Origin: W-Chloroflexi-9 sp045863195
GTDB taxonomy: Bacteria; Chloroflexota; Dehalococcoidia; UBA2979
DNA: 64,000 nt
NCBI GenBank assembly: GCA_045863195.1
Contig: BTUI01000003.1
Coordinates: 184,045 to 248,044 of the forward strand
Reading direction: 5' to 3'
In this document: in pieces, positions 17,719 to 25,819 of the stretch
How positions within the stretch are numbered: position 1 is the stretch's first letter
How the letters are laid out: each line of letters begins with the position of its first letter
Notes under the pieces: generated by a model
What the model saw: only the letters and a program-made list of their open reading frames with translations
Told to the model about the DNA's origin: nothing
Databases searched by the model: none
Made by a program: the position numbers and the translations under genes

Positions 17719-17979
17719 ATGGGTGCGATGACCTGGATTGCGGTCGGCCTCGTGGCCGGCTTCCTCGCGAGGTTGCTGGTCCGTGGCGACGCGGGCGTCG
17801 GCCCCTCCGGCCTGATCGGCAGCACGCTGCTCGGCGTCGCCGGTGCACTGATCGGCGGCTACATCAGCACGCGCCTCGGCTACGGCGATGTCGCCGGCTT
17901 CGACATCCGCAGCGTGGGAATCGCTACCGGCGGCGCGGTGCTCCTCATCGTCGTCGCGAGGCTGCTCGGCGGCCGTTAG
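17719..17979 (+). CDS. GlsB/YeaQ/YmgE-family small membrane protein
   Basis: Protein of 86 residues with three hydrophobic helices and the family Gly pattern (IAVGLVAGFLARLLVRGD, LIGSTLLGVAGALIGGYIS, then a final helix ending LLGGR). This is the transglycosylase-associated protein family linked to general stress responses; its molecular role is not settled. The ATG at 17719 has GGAGGG upstream. It is convergent with the fused CoA-transferase gene. Confidence 0.85.
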   Translation: MGAMTWIAVGLVAGFLARLLVRGDAGVGPSGLIGSTLLGVAGALIGGYISTRLGYGDVAGFDIRSVGIATGGAVLLIVVARLLGGR

Positions 17980-17987
17980 CCACCCCG

Positions 17988-20267
17988 TCAGCCGCGCAGC
18001 CCCATCGCCTCGCGCACGCCGCCGGCGGCGATCATCGATCCCGCTCGCTCCGCCAGCCCCGCCTCCGCCAGCACCTCGCGCGTGTGCTCGCCGAGGGCAG
18101 GCGCGGGCGGGCCGGCCGTCACCGGCGTGCGCGACAGGCGCGGCGCCGGCCCGGTGGTCGTCACGAGGCCGAGGCCCGTGTGCTCGCGGGTGATGCTGAG
18201 GCCGTGCGCCTGCACCCACGGATCGTCCATCATCACCCGCGTGTCGTTCACCACCGCATGCGCGCCGATGCCAGCCGCGTTCAGCCGCGCGACCCATTCC
18301 GCGACCGTGCCGCCCGCGGCGAACCGCGCGGTCAGTGCCGCCTCCAGCGCCTCGCCGCGGAGCGAACCAGCCGAGGCGTCGCCCGCCGCCGTCGCCAGCG
18401 CGGCGAGGTCAGACTCGCGCGCGCCGAGGAAGAACCAGCCGTCGGAGGCCTCGTAGCCGCGGTGCAGCGGGCCGGATCCCACGGCGTCCTGCCCGCGCGC
18501 CTCATCCCAGGTGCGACCGGGGTACTCGACCATGAACGGCGTCTGCAGCACCGTCGCCGTGTACGCCAGCGCCGCATCGACGTGCTGGCCCTGGCCCGTC
18601 TTCCGGCGGTGGAGCAGCGCAAGCGCGACCCCGAGGGCGCCGAGGTAGCCGGTGCCGTAGTCGTTCGCGGCGTACCGCTGTAGTTGCGGCTGTCCGTCCC
18701 CGCCGAACCGTTCCTGCATGCCGGTTGCAGCCTGCGCGATCTGCTCGTGGCCCGGCCGGCCGGCGAACGGGCCAACGTGGCCGTACGTGTTGAGCGAGGC
18801 GTAGACGATGTCCGGGCGGCGGGCACGCACCTGCTCGTAGCCGATGCCCATGCGCTCCGCCGTCCCCTTGCGGAAGTTCTGGACGACCACGTCCGCGGTG
18901 TCCACGAGCCGCCAGAATACCTCCAGCCCCTCCGGGCTCTTGAGGTCCAGGACGATGCTCCGCTTCGCCCGGTTCACGTCGCCGTGGAACGCCGGGAGCG
19001 GCGGCCGGTCGGGGGCCTCGATCTTGATGACGTCGGCGCCGTACTCCGCGAGCGTGCGGCCGCACGTGGGCCCGGCGAGCACGATGCACAGGTCGAGCAC
19101 GCGCACGCCCTCCAGCGCCGAGCGGAGCGACGTGGCTGTGCCCGCGCGGCCGGCCGACGGCCGCCGCGAGAGGCCCGCGAGCACCTCAGCGCGGTCGGCG
19201 TCAGGGAGGCGGCGCGGTCCCTGCACGGCCGGCGGGGTGAGCGACATGCGCACGGGGATGCCAGGCTGCTTCGTGCGGCCGAGCACCGGGTCATCGACCT
19301 CGACGACCGTGCCGGAGCCGAGCGCGTGGGGGTGCGACAGCCACTCCGAGGAGGGACGGCAGACCGCGCATTCACCGCCAGCGTCGGAGACCAGCACCTC
19401 CCACTCCGCGGCCGGGCGGCTCTTGAACAGCGCCTTCGCCCGCGTCGCCAGCTCCTTCGCGAGTTCGGGCTCCGTCGCGAGGCGTGCGCGGTCGGTCAGG
19501 CCCATCGCGATCCACTCACCGACGCCGGCCGCCTCCAGCACCTGGGTGGTGCGCGTATTGCCCGTGTGGAACATCACCCAGCGGCCGTCCGCGCACTCGA
19601 ACTGCGTCGTGAGGCCGCCGCCGTCCAGCGCCGGGCTGTCCGAGACGTGGACGCGCAGGCCGTTGTACCCGACCGCGCCGAAGATCGCGTCGAAGATCGG
19701 CACCTGGATGCGTTGCCCCAGCCCGTCCCGCTCGCGCGCGCCGAGCGCCATCGTGATCGCCACGGCGGCCTGCACGGCCGCGTACGTGGAGGCGAGCGGG
19801 ATCGCGGTGTAGACCGGCGCCCCGGCGACGTTGGAGGTGCGCCCGCGGCGGTACAGCCCGCCGGCCGCGCTCACCACGCCCTCCCACGCCCGAGTCCCCG
19901 CGCGCGGGTCGTCCTCCGCGAAGCCCGGGATCGAGCAGTAGACGAGCGCCGGGTTCGCCTCGGTCATCGCGGCGGCCCCCAGGCCCAGGCGCTCCATCAC
20001 ACCGGGGCGGAAGTTCTCCACCACCACGTCTGCGCTTGCGACGAGCGCGCGGGCCGTCGCGAGGTCATCGACGCGCTTCAGGTCCAGGACAATGCTGCGC
20101 CGGCCGCGCAGGTAGGCGGCGTTTGCGGGGACGTCCCAGCGCGGCCCGCCCGGCGGATCGACGCGGATCACCTCGGCGCCCTGATCCGCGAGCAACTGCG
20201 CGGCGAGCGGCCCCGCGATGTACTGCCCGAAGTCGATCACCCGCACGCCGTCCAGTGCCCCGGCCAT
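17988..20267 (-). CDS. Fused double CaiB/BaiF (family III) CoA-transferase
   Basis: Protein of 759 residues made of two tandem family III CoA-transferase units (about 1-370 and 385-745), each with its own N-terminal LxGVRVxDxxxxLAGP block. These enzymes move CoA between carboxylic acids through an aspartyl-CoA intermediate. The second half keeps the catalytic Asp in ANDYGTGY. In the first half the matching position is Ser160 (IPLAS where VAD is usual), so that half probably cannot form the intermediate and may be structural or substrate-binding. The start is ATG at 20267, with TAGACT at 20323-20328 as a -10 candidate. It is divergent from the 20437 cassette. Confidence 0.9.
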   Translation of the reverse strand: MAGALDGVRVIDFGQYIAGPLAAQLLADQGAEVIRVDPPGGPRWDVPANAAYLRGRRSIVLDLKRVDDLATARALVASADVVVENFRPGVMERLGLGAAAMTEANPALVYCSIPGFAEDDPRAGTRAWEGVVSAAGGLYRRGRTSNVAGAPVYTAIPLASTYAAVQAAVAITMALGARERDGLGQRIQVPIFDAIFGAVGYNGLRVHVSDSPALDGGGLTTQFECADGRWVMFHTGNTRTTQVLEAAGVGEWIAMGLTDRARLATEPELAKELATRAKALFKSRPAAEWEVLVSDAGGECAVCRPSSEWLSHPHALGSGTVVEVDDPVLGRTKQPGIPVRMSLTPPAVQGPRRLPDADRAEVLAGLSRRPSAGRAGTATSLRSALEGVRVLDLCIVLAGPTCGRTLAEYGADVIKIEAPDRPPLPAFHGDVNRAKRSIVLDLKSPEGLEVFWRLVDTADVVVQNFRKGTAERMGIGYEQVRARRPDIVYASLNTYGHVGPFAGRPGHEQIAQAATGMQERFGGDGQPQLQRYAANDYGTGYLGALGVALALLHRRKTGQGQHVDAALAYTATVLQTPFMVEYPGRTWDEARGQDAVGSGPLHRGYEASDGWFFLGARESDLAALATAAGDASAGSLRGEALEAALTARFAAGGTVAEWVARLNAAGIGAHAVVNDTRVMMDDPWVQAHGLSITREHTGLGLVTTTGPAPRLSRTPVTAGPPAPALGEHTREVLAEAGLAERAGSMIAAGGVREAMGLRG

Positions 20268-20322
20268 CGCCCGCCTCCACGTCTCGCTCGCGCCCGCGCG
20301 ATCTCTCCATCGGTCGGCCGGA

Positions 20323-20328
20323 GTCTAT
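20323..20328 (-). promoter_or_regulatory. Putative -10 element for fused CoA-transferase gene
   Basis: TAGACT on the minus strand, 56 nt upstream of the ATG at 20267. The same hexamer recurs before other genes here. No convincing -35 is seen. Confidence 0.3.
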
Positions 20329-20436
20329 TACAGAAGCGGAAACGAATCGGCCACCGTGGTCAGAGGTTCGTCAGAGCCAGAGCCTACTGTCACGTTCGGG
20401 CGGCACCAGCCGCACGTGACCAGAGAGAAGAAGTGG

Positions 20437-21849
20437 ATGAGATCTCCATTCGCAGACTGGCTCGAGGCGTACGCCAAGGAAGCCCGGGAGGCGCAGGTCG
20501 CGACCGTGCGGCCGCTCCTCCGCACGGCCAAGGTCACACCGACCCGCAGCCGTCCACGCTACCTCGCGATGATCGAGGGGAAACGGTGGAAGCCGCTCGC
20601 TGCACGGGGACGGCGTGACGCCGCCGGCGTGGAGCGGGCGCTGACCGCCCTCCGCAGGACGCAGCGCCGGTGGACGCCAATCGTCGCACGCCTCCCGCAG
20701 GTCACCACCGCGGCGGCGCTCGCGCCCGCGCCCAGCGAGCACCCGCAGTTCACGGAGATGCTCGCCGCGGCGCGGACCGCCATGCGGGCCGCCGGGTACT
20801 CGACCGCCGAGGTCACCGAGGCGACCCGGTTCCTGAAGGAGTCGACGCCCGAACAGCTCGGGCGCGACATGCGGAAGTACGTGGTCGAGTGGACCGGGCA
20901 GATCGACCGCCTCGCAGAGCGCTACCTGGCGCTGCAGGCCGGCGCGGCCCTGGCGATGGCCGTGGGGCGCTTCAACGTCGCCGTGGCCACGCCGCCGTCT
21001 GTCCGGAGCACCCCCCAGGACTACCTGGAGTTCGCGACGAAGGAGCTCGCCAGCGACGAACGTGCGCTGCACGCCGCCCTGAAGGCGGGCGACCCGTTCG
21101 TCGCGTGGGGTCGCGCCGTGAACCTGCGTCGCGACGCCGCGCGGCGGCTCTTCGCGGGGTCGATCGCCCACGCGGCGCTCATCGCCTCGGCCCGGCAGTC
21201 CGCTCCGGACGACGCCACCCTCGGCGAGCTCGCGGTCGGGTACGGACGTCTCATCCGCGGGCAACTCGCGGCGATCTCCGCCGGCCACGCGGTCGAGTGG
21301 GACACGATGTGGGGCGCGGAGGGTGCGGACTTCAAGGCCTGGTGCGCGGCAGCCGCCGCGACCTCACCGGGATCCGGCTACCGCGCGCCTCGCAGCGCCG
21401 CCATCTCCAGCCTGGCCAGCCGCCCCGCGGCCCTCGATGGGGAGGAGCGCACCGTCTCGGGCCGCGTCACGGCGGTCGAGATCACGCATCGAGGACGCAA
21501 GGCCATCTCACGCGCCACCCTCACGGACGGCACGCGCGAGGTCACGGTGGTCCTCCCGTACATCAAGATCGACTCCGGCGGCCTGGTCCCCGGCGCCTGG
21601 GCCTCGGTCTCCGGGACGTGGCGAGCCACCTCGACGGAGGCCGGCGGCGGGCCGGCGCTGGAGGTCGACCGGCGGGCGATCGCCAGCCTCGGACGGACGC
21701 ACTGGTCGGAACGCCTCCTGCAGATGACCGACCACATCTTCTGGCCCGTACCTCACGGCCTGGCCGTGGAGTGGTCCTGGGAGCCGGGCACGGACGGTGC
21801 CGGCAACCAGCTGCGGTACGGGACGTGGCTGTCCGAGAAGGGGTCCTGA
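20437..21849 (+). CDS. Uncharacterised protein with C-terminal OB-fold-like domain (cassette gene 1)
   Basis: Protein of 470 residues with no family I can name. Residues 1-330 are mostly helical and basic near the N-terminus (RPLLRTAKVTPTRSRPR). Residues about 335-415 fit an OB-fold of the nucleic-acid-binding tRNA_anti type: a VSGRVTAVEI strand, then ISRATLTDGTREVTVVLPY, then a strand ending in GTWRATST. The final 55 residues are rich in Trp. The ATG at 20437 lacks a strong Shine-Dalgarno, and the open frame upstream runs antisense into the CoA-transferase promoter. The stop is 1 nt before the next ATG, so it is co-translated with the acidic protein and the TGT-like enzyme. A nucleic-acid-binding partner role is inference. 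Confidence 0.6.
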   Translation: MRSPFADWLEAYAKEAREAQVATVRPLLRTAKVTPTRSRPRYLAMIEGKRWKPLAARGRRDAAGVERALTALRRTQRRWTPIVARLPQVTTAAALAPAPSEHPQFTEMLAAARTAMRAAGYSTAEVTEATRFLKESTPEQLGRDMRKYVVEWTGQIDRLAERYLALQAGAALAMAVGRFNVAVATPPSVRSTPQDYLEFATKELASDERALHAALKAGDPFVAWGRAVNLRRDAARRLFAGSIAHAALIASARQSAPDDATLGELAVGYGRLIRGQLAAISAGHAVEWDTMWGAEGADFKAWCAAAAATSPGSGYRAPRSAAISSLASRPAALDGEERTVSGRVTAVEITHRGRKAISRATLTDGTREVTVVLPYIKIDSGGLVPGAWASVSGTWRATSTEAGGGPALEVDRRAIASLGRTHWSERLLQMTDHIFWPVPHGLAVEWSWEPGTDGAGNQLRYGTWLSEKGS

Positions 21850-21850
21850 G

Positions 21851-22441
21851 ATGCCGGAACCGACTGGATGCGATGACCTGAAGGCCGCGCTGGACGCCGC
21901 ACAGGAAGCCTACGACACGGCCTGGTGGGCCGAGACGGCAGCGGAACTGGTCTGGCTCGGCACCGGCGCCGCCACGGCAGCGGGTGGCGCGGGCGCCCTG
22001 GCATGCTGGACGGCCGGCGAGGCCGCGACCGCCGGAGCGGCGACGCCAGGCTGTGGCTGGATGACTGCGGGTGTGGCCGGTGGGGCGGCCGCAACCCTCG
22101 GCGCTTACATTCAGGCGCAGCAGGCTCAGGAGGTACGCGAGAAGGCGGAGGCCGCGCTCGCGGCCGCGGAGGAGGCCTACTGCGAGTGTCTCCGGGGTGA
22201 GGACGGCGGAGACGCACCCGAGCCCCCCGAAGTCGAGGAACCGCCCACTGAGGACGAGGTGTGCGAAGACGTCGAGGATCCGCTCGACGAGGAAGACGAG
22301 GACGACGAGGAGGAAGGCGACGAGGACGAGTGCGAGTGCGAGGAAGACGACTCGCACGACGAGATGGAGGACTACGAGGAATCCGAGGAGTCGGACGACG
22401 CCGAGTCCATGTCGTTCTATGACCCGGCCGCGGCTCCGTAG
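21851..22441 (+). CDS. Hydrophobic protein with very acidic C-terminal tail (cassette gene 2)
   Basis: Protein of 196 residues, family unknown. Two helices with related sequence (KAALDAAQEAY at 11-21 and EAALAAAEEAY at 100-110) flank two Ala/Gly-rich hydrophobic segments (about 28-52 and 68-88), suggesting a membrane hairpin. From about 117 to the end, more than half of the residues are Asp or Glu. Two CEC motifs (111-113 and 161-163) and eight Cys in all could bind metal. The acidic tail could mimic nucleic acid or chaperone a basic partner such as cassette gene 1. It starts 1 nt after gene 1 and ends 3 nt before gene 3. Confidence 0.6.
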   Translation: MPEPTGCDDLKAALDAAQEAYDTAWWAETAAELVWLGTGAATAAGGAGALACWTAGEAATAGAATPGCGWMTAGVAGGAAATLGAYIQAQQAQEVREKAEAALAAAEEAYCECLRGEDGGDAPEPPEVEEPPTEDEVCEDVEDPLDEEDEDDEEEGDEDECECEEDDSHDEMEDYEESEESDDAESMSFYDPAAAP

Positions 22442-22444
22442 CGG

Positions 22445-23866
22445 ATGCAGCGGATCGGCTTCGTCTACAACCTCCAGACACCGACCTGGAGAGATGAGTT
22501 TCGGGCGGGGCTTCGGCCCCGCTCGTACCTCCTCGCTCCAAACAACGCCACGCCGGCGAACCGCAGGCTAGCGGCGGCGGCGCGCGCCGACCGGCGGCTC
22601 CTGCTGGCGGACAACGGCAACTTCGTCCTGATCTCGGCGCTCGCCGCCGAGTTCAGGGCGGAGGCCGAGGAGCGCCGGCAGGAGGTCGTCGCCCTGGAAC
22701 GACGGCTGAAGCGGAGCGCGCGGCCCCGTGACATCAGTACCGCGTTGCGAGACCGCTACCGCGACCTCGCCACTCGCGTGCAGGCACGTGCCGAGGCGGT
22801 CGTGCCGTCGGGCGCTGACATGCGAGAGCGTCAGCGCCCCCTCGACCCGACGCACCTCATCGGCGTCGAATCGCTGGTGCAGGCGACCTGGATGGCGCTC
22901 GACATCGAGCCGGAGTTCCTCGGGTGGCCGCGGTCGCGCTACCGGACGCTGAACGCCCGCGTGGCCCGCGAGGCACGCGCCGTCGACCTTCCGGACGACG
23001 CGTACACCGTGGCGTCCGCGGTCTCCTACAACACGGCGTACGACGCCGGACGCGTGTTCGCGGACGCCGGGATCCAGCGTGTCGCGATGGGCTTCGGCGC
23101 GTACATGGTGGACCAGCAGTACACGGACTTCGTGGAACTGGGACGCCGCACCGTGCCGCTGGACGCTCGCGTGCCGCGACGGAATGTGCGGACGGCGGCC
23201 GTCGCGCGTGGCTTCGCGGAGGGGTACGCCTCGGTCGCGGGCGGTCCGCCGAGGGCGTTCCACTGCCTGGGACTGGGCACGCCGAAGATGATGGCGGCGG
23301 CGGCGCTCGCCCTGTGGGGGGTGCGCGAGCTCACGTTCGACGCGACGAGCCCGATGCGTGACGCCGCCGAGGGGACGCTGTACGTCACGAAGCCGACGCA
23401 CCAGAAGGTGCGGACGCGGAAGGTCGCCCTCCGTCTCGCCACGGATCCCTCGGCGCGGTGGGGGTGCCCCTGCGCCTTCTGCACGGCGTTCGAAGCGGCC
23501 CACCCGTTCGACTACGACGCGGCCCACCGCTGGGCGGCGAGCCAGGACGGCAAGCCCGAGGTCGAGGCGGACGACCTCCGTCCGGGCAGCACGCTATACG
23601 AGGCGCTGCCGCTCATGGGCGAGCCGAAGGGGGGCGCCATCCGCGGAGAGGTGACGTTCGCGCGCATGGGCCACAACCACTGGGCGATCGAGCGGCTGAT
23701 CGCCTCGCTGCGTCGCTCACTCGGCACCCGCGAGCGCCTGCGAGGCGCGGTCGACCGCATCGTCACGGACTACGCGGCGCAGAGCGTGCCCACGTACGCG
23801 GACGCGGCGCGGGTGATGTACCTCATCGCCGCGGGCGAAGGCCGGTTCGCCACACCCGGCACGTAA
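22445..23866 (+). CDS. Diverged tRNA-guanine transglycosylase/DpdA-like protein (cassette gene 3)
   Basis: Protein of 473 residues that I read as a remote queuine tRNA-ribosyltransferase (TGT) relative. Matching landmarks appear in order: LLADNGNF (53-60) where TGT has DSGGFQ; HCLGLGTP (273-280) for the GVGTPEDL block; LTFDATSPMRDAAEGTLY (296-313) for the FDCVLPTR nucleophile block, with Asp299; a CxCxxC zinc motif CPCAFC (341-346); and GHNHWAIERLIASLR (409-423) for the HN..L...IR ending. Such enzymes exchange guanine for 7-deazapurines in tRNA, or in DNA for DpdA. An insertion of about 65 residues separates the first landmarks. No Shine-Dalgarno is present; it is probably coupled to gene 2 (3-nt gap). 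Target and base are unknown. Confidence 0.55.
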   Translation: MQRIGFVYNLQTPTWRDEFRAGLRPRSYLLAPNNATPANRRLAAAARADRRLLLADNGNFVLISALAAEFRAEAEERRQEVVALERRLKRSARPRDISTALRDRYRDLATRVQARAEAVVPSGADMRERQRPLDPTHLIGVESLVQATWMALDIEPEFLGWPRSRYRTLNARVAREARAVDLPDDAYTVASAVSYNTAYDAGRVFADAGIQRVAMGFGAYMVDQQYTDFVELGRRTVPLDARVPRRNVRTAAVARGFAEGYASVAGGPPRAFHCLGLGTPKMMAAAALALWGVRELTFDATSPMRDAAEGTLYVTKPTHQKVRTRKVALRLATDPSARWGCPCAFCTAFEAAHPFDYDAAHRWAASQDGKPEVEADDLRPGSTLYEALPLMGEPKGGAIRGEVTFARMGHNHWAIERLIASLRRSLGTRERLRGAVDRIVTDYAAQSVPTYADAARVMYLIAAGEGRFATPGT

Positions 23867-23887
23867 CCCTCGGGCGACCGGGCACGA

Positions 23888-23915
23888 AGAAGGGGCGTCT
23901 CGCGACGCCCCTTCT
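23888..23915. terminator. Strong bidirectional terminator closing the cassette
   Basis: Perfect 12-bp stem (AGAAGGGGCGTC with GACGCCCCTTCT) around a TCGC tetraloop, between the end of the TGT-like gene and the convergent acyl-CoA dehydrogenase gene. Confidence 0.85.
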
Positions 23916-23956
23916 CTGTGTTCGCTTCGTCCGAGGACGGAGCCGGCCAGCGCGGA

Positions 23957-25174
23957 CTAGCCGCGCGGCAGGCCCAGGCCGCGGGTGGCGATGATGTTGC
24001 GCTGGATCTCGGAGGTGCCGGCTGCAATCGTGCTGGACACCGAGGAGACGTACGACTTGGTGAAGCGCGCGTCCATCGGCGCGTACTTGTCCTTGCCGTC
24101 CCAGATGTGGCTGTAGAGGCCGAACACCTTGGTGCCCGTGCGCGCCAGCTTCTGGTTCAGCTCGGAGTTGAACAACTTGGCCGTGGAGGCCTCGTAGTTC
24201 GGGATGAGGCCCTTCGCCTGCATCGAGACGATGCGGAAGGAGAAGTTGAACTGGACCTCGGTCTCGATGTACTCCTGCGCGACCTCGTGGCGGAGCGGGT
24301 CGTTGCCGGCCAGCCTCGCCTTGTCCTTGCCCGCGCCCTTGGCGTAGCCGAGGAGGTCCTCGATGTTCCGGCGGGAGACGATCGCGCCGGAGATGTTGGA
24401 GCGCTCGAAGTCGAGCAGCGTGGCGCCCACGTACCAGCCGCGGTTGATCTCGCCGACCACGTTCTTCACCGGGACGCGGACGTCCTCGAAGAAGGTCTCG
24501 TTGAAGGCGTGCGCCCAGGCCATGTTGATCAGCGGGCGGACCGTGATGCCGGGCGCGTTCTTGTCGACCAGCAGGAACGAGATGCCGCGGTGCTTCGGGG
24601 CGTCCGGGTCCGTGCGGGTCAGGACGTACAGCCAGTCGGCGTAGTGCGCGCCGGACGTCCAGATCTTCTGGCCGTTCACCACGTACTCGTCGCCGTCGCG
24701 GATGGCGCGGGTCTGGAGCGAGGCGAGGTCGGAGCCGGCGCCCGGCTCGGAGTAGCCCTGCCGCCAGTTCACCTCGCCCGAGAGGATCTTCGGGAGGTGC
24801 TCAGCCTTCTGCTCCGGCGTGCCGTGCACGATGAGCGTGGGGCCGAGCTGGCTCACGCCCTGGCCGCCGACGCGCGGGGCCTTCGCAATCGCCATCTCCT
24901 GGTTGAAGATGAACTGCTCCATCGGGGAGAGGCCGGCGCCGCCGTATTCCTTCGGCCAGTGCGGGGCGACCCAGCCCTTCTCGGCGAGCGCGTTCTGCCA
25001 GTCAACGGCAGCCTGGCGCGCGGCGGGGTCGGCGGACTTGCGGTCGACGTCCCAGCCCGCGTCTTCGCCCTCTTCGACGCCGTCGCCACGGTAGCGGGCG
25101 GGCAGTTTGCCCTGGATGACGGAGCGGACCTCGTTGCGGAAGGCCGCCTGCTCCGGGGAGTCAGACCAGTCCAT
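23957..25174 (-). CDS. Acyl-CoA dehydrogenase (isovaleryl-type catalytic layout)
   Basis: Flavoenzyme of 405 residues oxidising an acyl-CoA. The FAD region GYSEPGAGSDLASLQTRA and VNGQKIWTSGAHYADW are clear. At the usual C-terminal Glu position it has AAGTSEIQRN, so the common EGTSE glutamate is Ala. In isovaleryl-CoA-type enzymes the base sits in an earlier helix instead, and that is the likely arrangement here. The C-terminus RNIIATRGLGLPRG is typical of the FadE subgroup used in branched-chain or steroid catabolism. AAGGAG precedes the ATG at ideal spacing. Confidence 0.9.
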   Translation of the reverse strand: MDWSDSPEQAAFRNEVRSVIQGKLPARYRGDGVEEGEDAGWDVDRKSADPAARQAAVDWQNALAEKGWVAPHWPKEYGGAGLSPMEQFIFNQEMAIAKAPRVGGQGVSQLGPTLIVHGTPEQKAEHLPKILSGEVNWRQGYSEPGAGSDLASLQTRAIRDGDEYVVNGQKIWTSGAHYADWLYVLTRTDPDAPKHRGISFLLVDKNAPGITVRPLINMAWAHAFNETFFEDVRVPVKNVVGEINRGWYVGATLLDFERSNISGAIVSRRNIEDLLGYAKGAGKDKARLAGNDPLRHEVAQEYIETEVQFNFSFRIVSMQAKGLIPNYEASTAKLFNSELNQKLARTGTKVFGLYSHIWDGKDKYAPMDARFTKSYVSSVSSTIAAGTSEIQRNIIATRGLGLPRG

Positions 25175-25360
25175 GTGTTACTCCTTGTTCTGCCCGCGCG
25201 CGTACGTCGGGCGAGCGTGAGACGCGGGGATGGTGCGCCCGTTTCGCCTCGATGTCAATGGTGATTCCTCGTGCGGGATGCCCACCCGGGGTATGGTTTC
25301 GACCGCCATCACGAAGCCGCCGCGATCCAGTCGCGCGGGAGCCCGAGAGGCCGTCCGGCG

Positions 25361-25729
25361 ATGTCCCCCGTCACCCTGACCGCCCTCGGCGTGCGCTTCC
25401 TGCTGGAGGTCACCAGCCTGCTGCTGATGGGCGCCTGGGCCGCCTCGAGCGTGGACGCGACGCCATGGCGCTGGGTCGCGGCGGTGGTGCTGCCCGCGGC
25501 CGCCGCGACCGCGTGGGGCGTCTTCCGCATCCCGGACGACCCGAAGCCAGCCCCGGTCGCCGTCCCCGGCCCCGTGCGGCTGCTGATCGAGGCGGCGTTC
25601 TTCGGAGGCGCGGCGCTGGCGCTCGCCGGCCTCGGTCGACCGGAGGCGGCGGTGGCGTTCGGCGCGGTCGTGCTGGTCAGCTACGCGCTGCTCCCGGCGC
25701 GGCTGCGCCGCCTGATGGGAAGCGCCTGA
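25361..25729 (+). CDS. DUF2568 (YrdB-like) small membrane protein
   Basis: Protein of 122 residues with four hydrophobic helices. The pattern LGVRFLLEVTSLLLMGAWA, then WGVFRIPDDPKP and a last pair of helices, matches the DUF2568/YrdB family of unknown function. The ATG at 25361 is preferred over an in-frame start 30 codons upstream, because the family N-terminus begins here. It lies 90 nt before the repeat-protein gene in the same direction. Confidence 0.7.
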   Translation: MSPVTLTALGVRFLLEVTSLLLMGAWAASSVDATPWRWVAAVVLPAAAATAWGVFRIPDDPKPAPVAVPGPVRLLIEAAFFGGAALALAGLGRPEAAVAFGAVVLVSYALLPARLRRLMGSA

Positions 25730-25770
25730 AAGGGCCGGAAGGTGGCCCGAACGGTCCCCCCTCGGTTCGA

Positions 25771-25776
25771 TACAAT
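25771..25776 (+). promoter_or_regulatory. Putative -10 element for repeat-protein gene
   Basis: TACAAT, 43 nt upstream of the ATG at 25820, in otherwise GC-rich sequence. No clear -35 at 17 nt. Confidence 0.3.
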
Positions 25777-25819
25777 CCCGGACGCGCGCAGCAGGCAGCG
25801 GCGCGCTGCGGGGGGCCGC

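Noticed and set aside
20437..23866. Complete Dpd-type DNA 7-deazaguanine island
   Set aside because: Only a TGT-like protein is present. No Dpd helicase, nuclease or ATPase partners and no queuosine-precursor genes are in the window, so the known system cannot be claimed.
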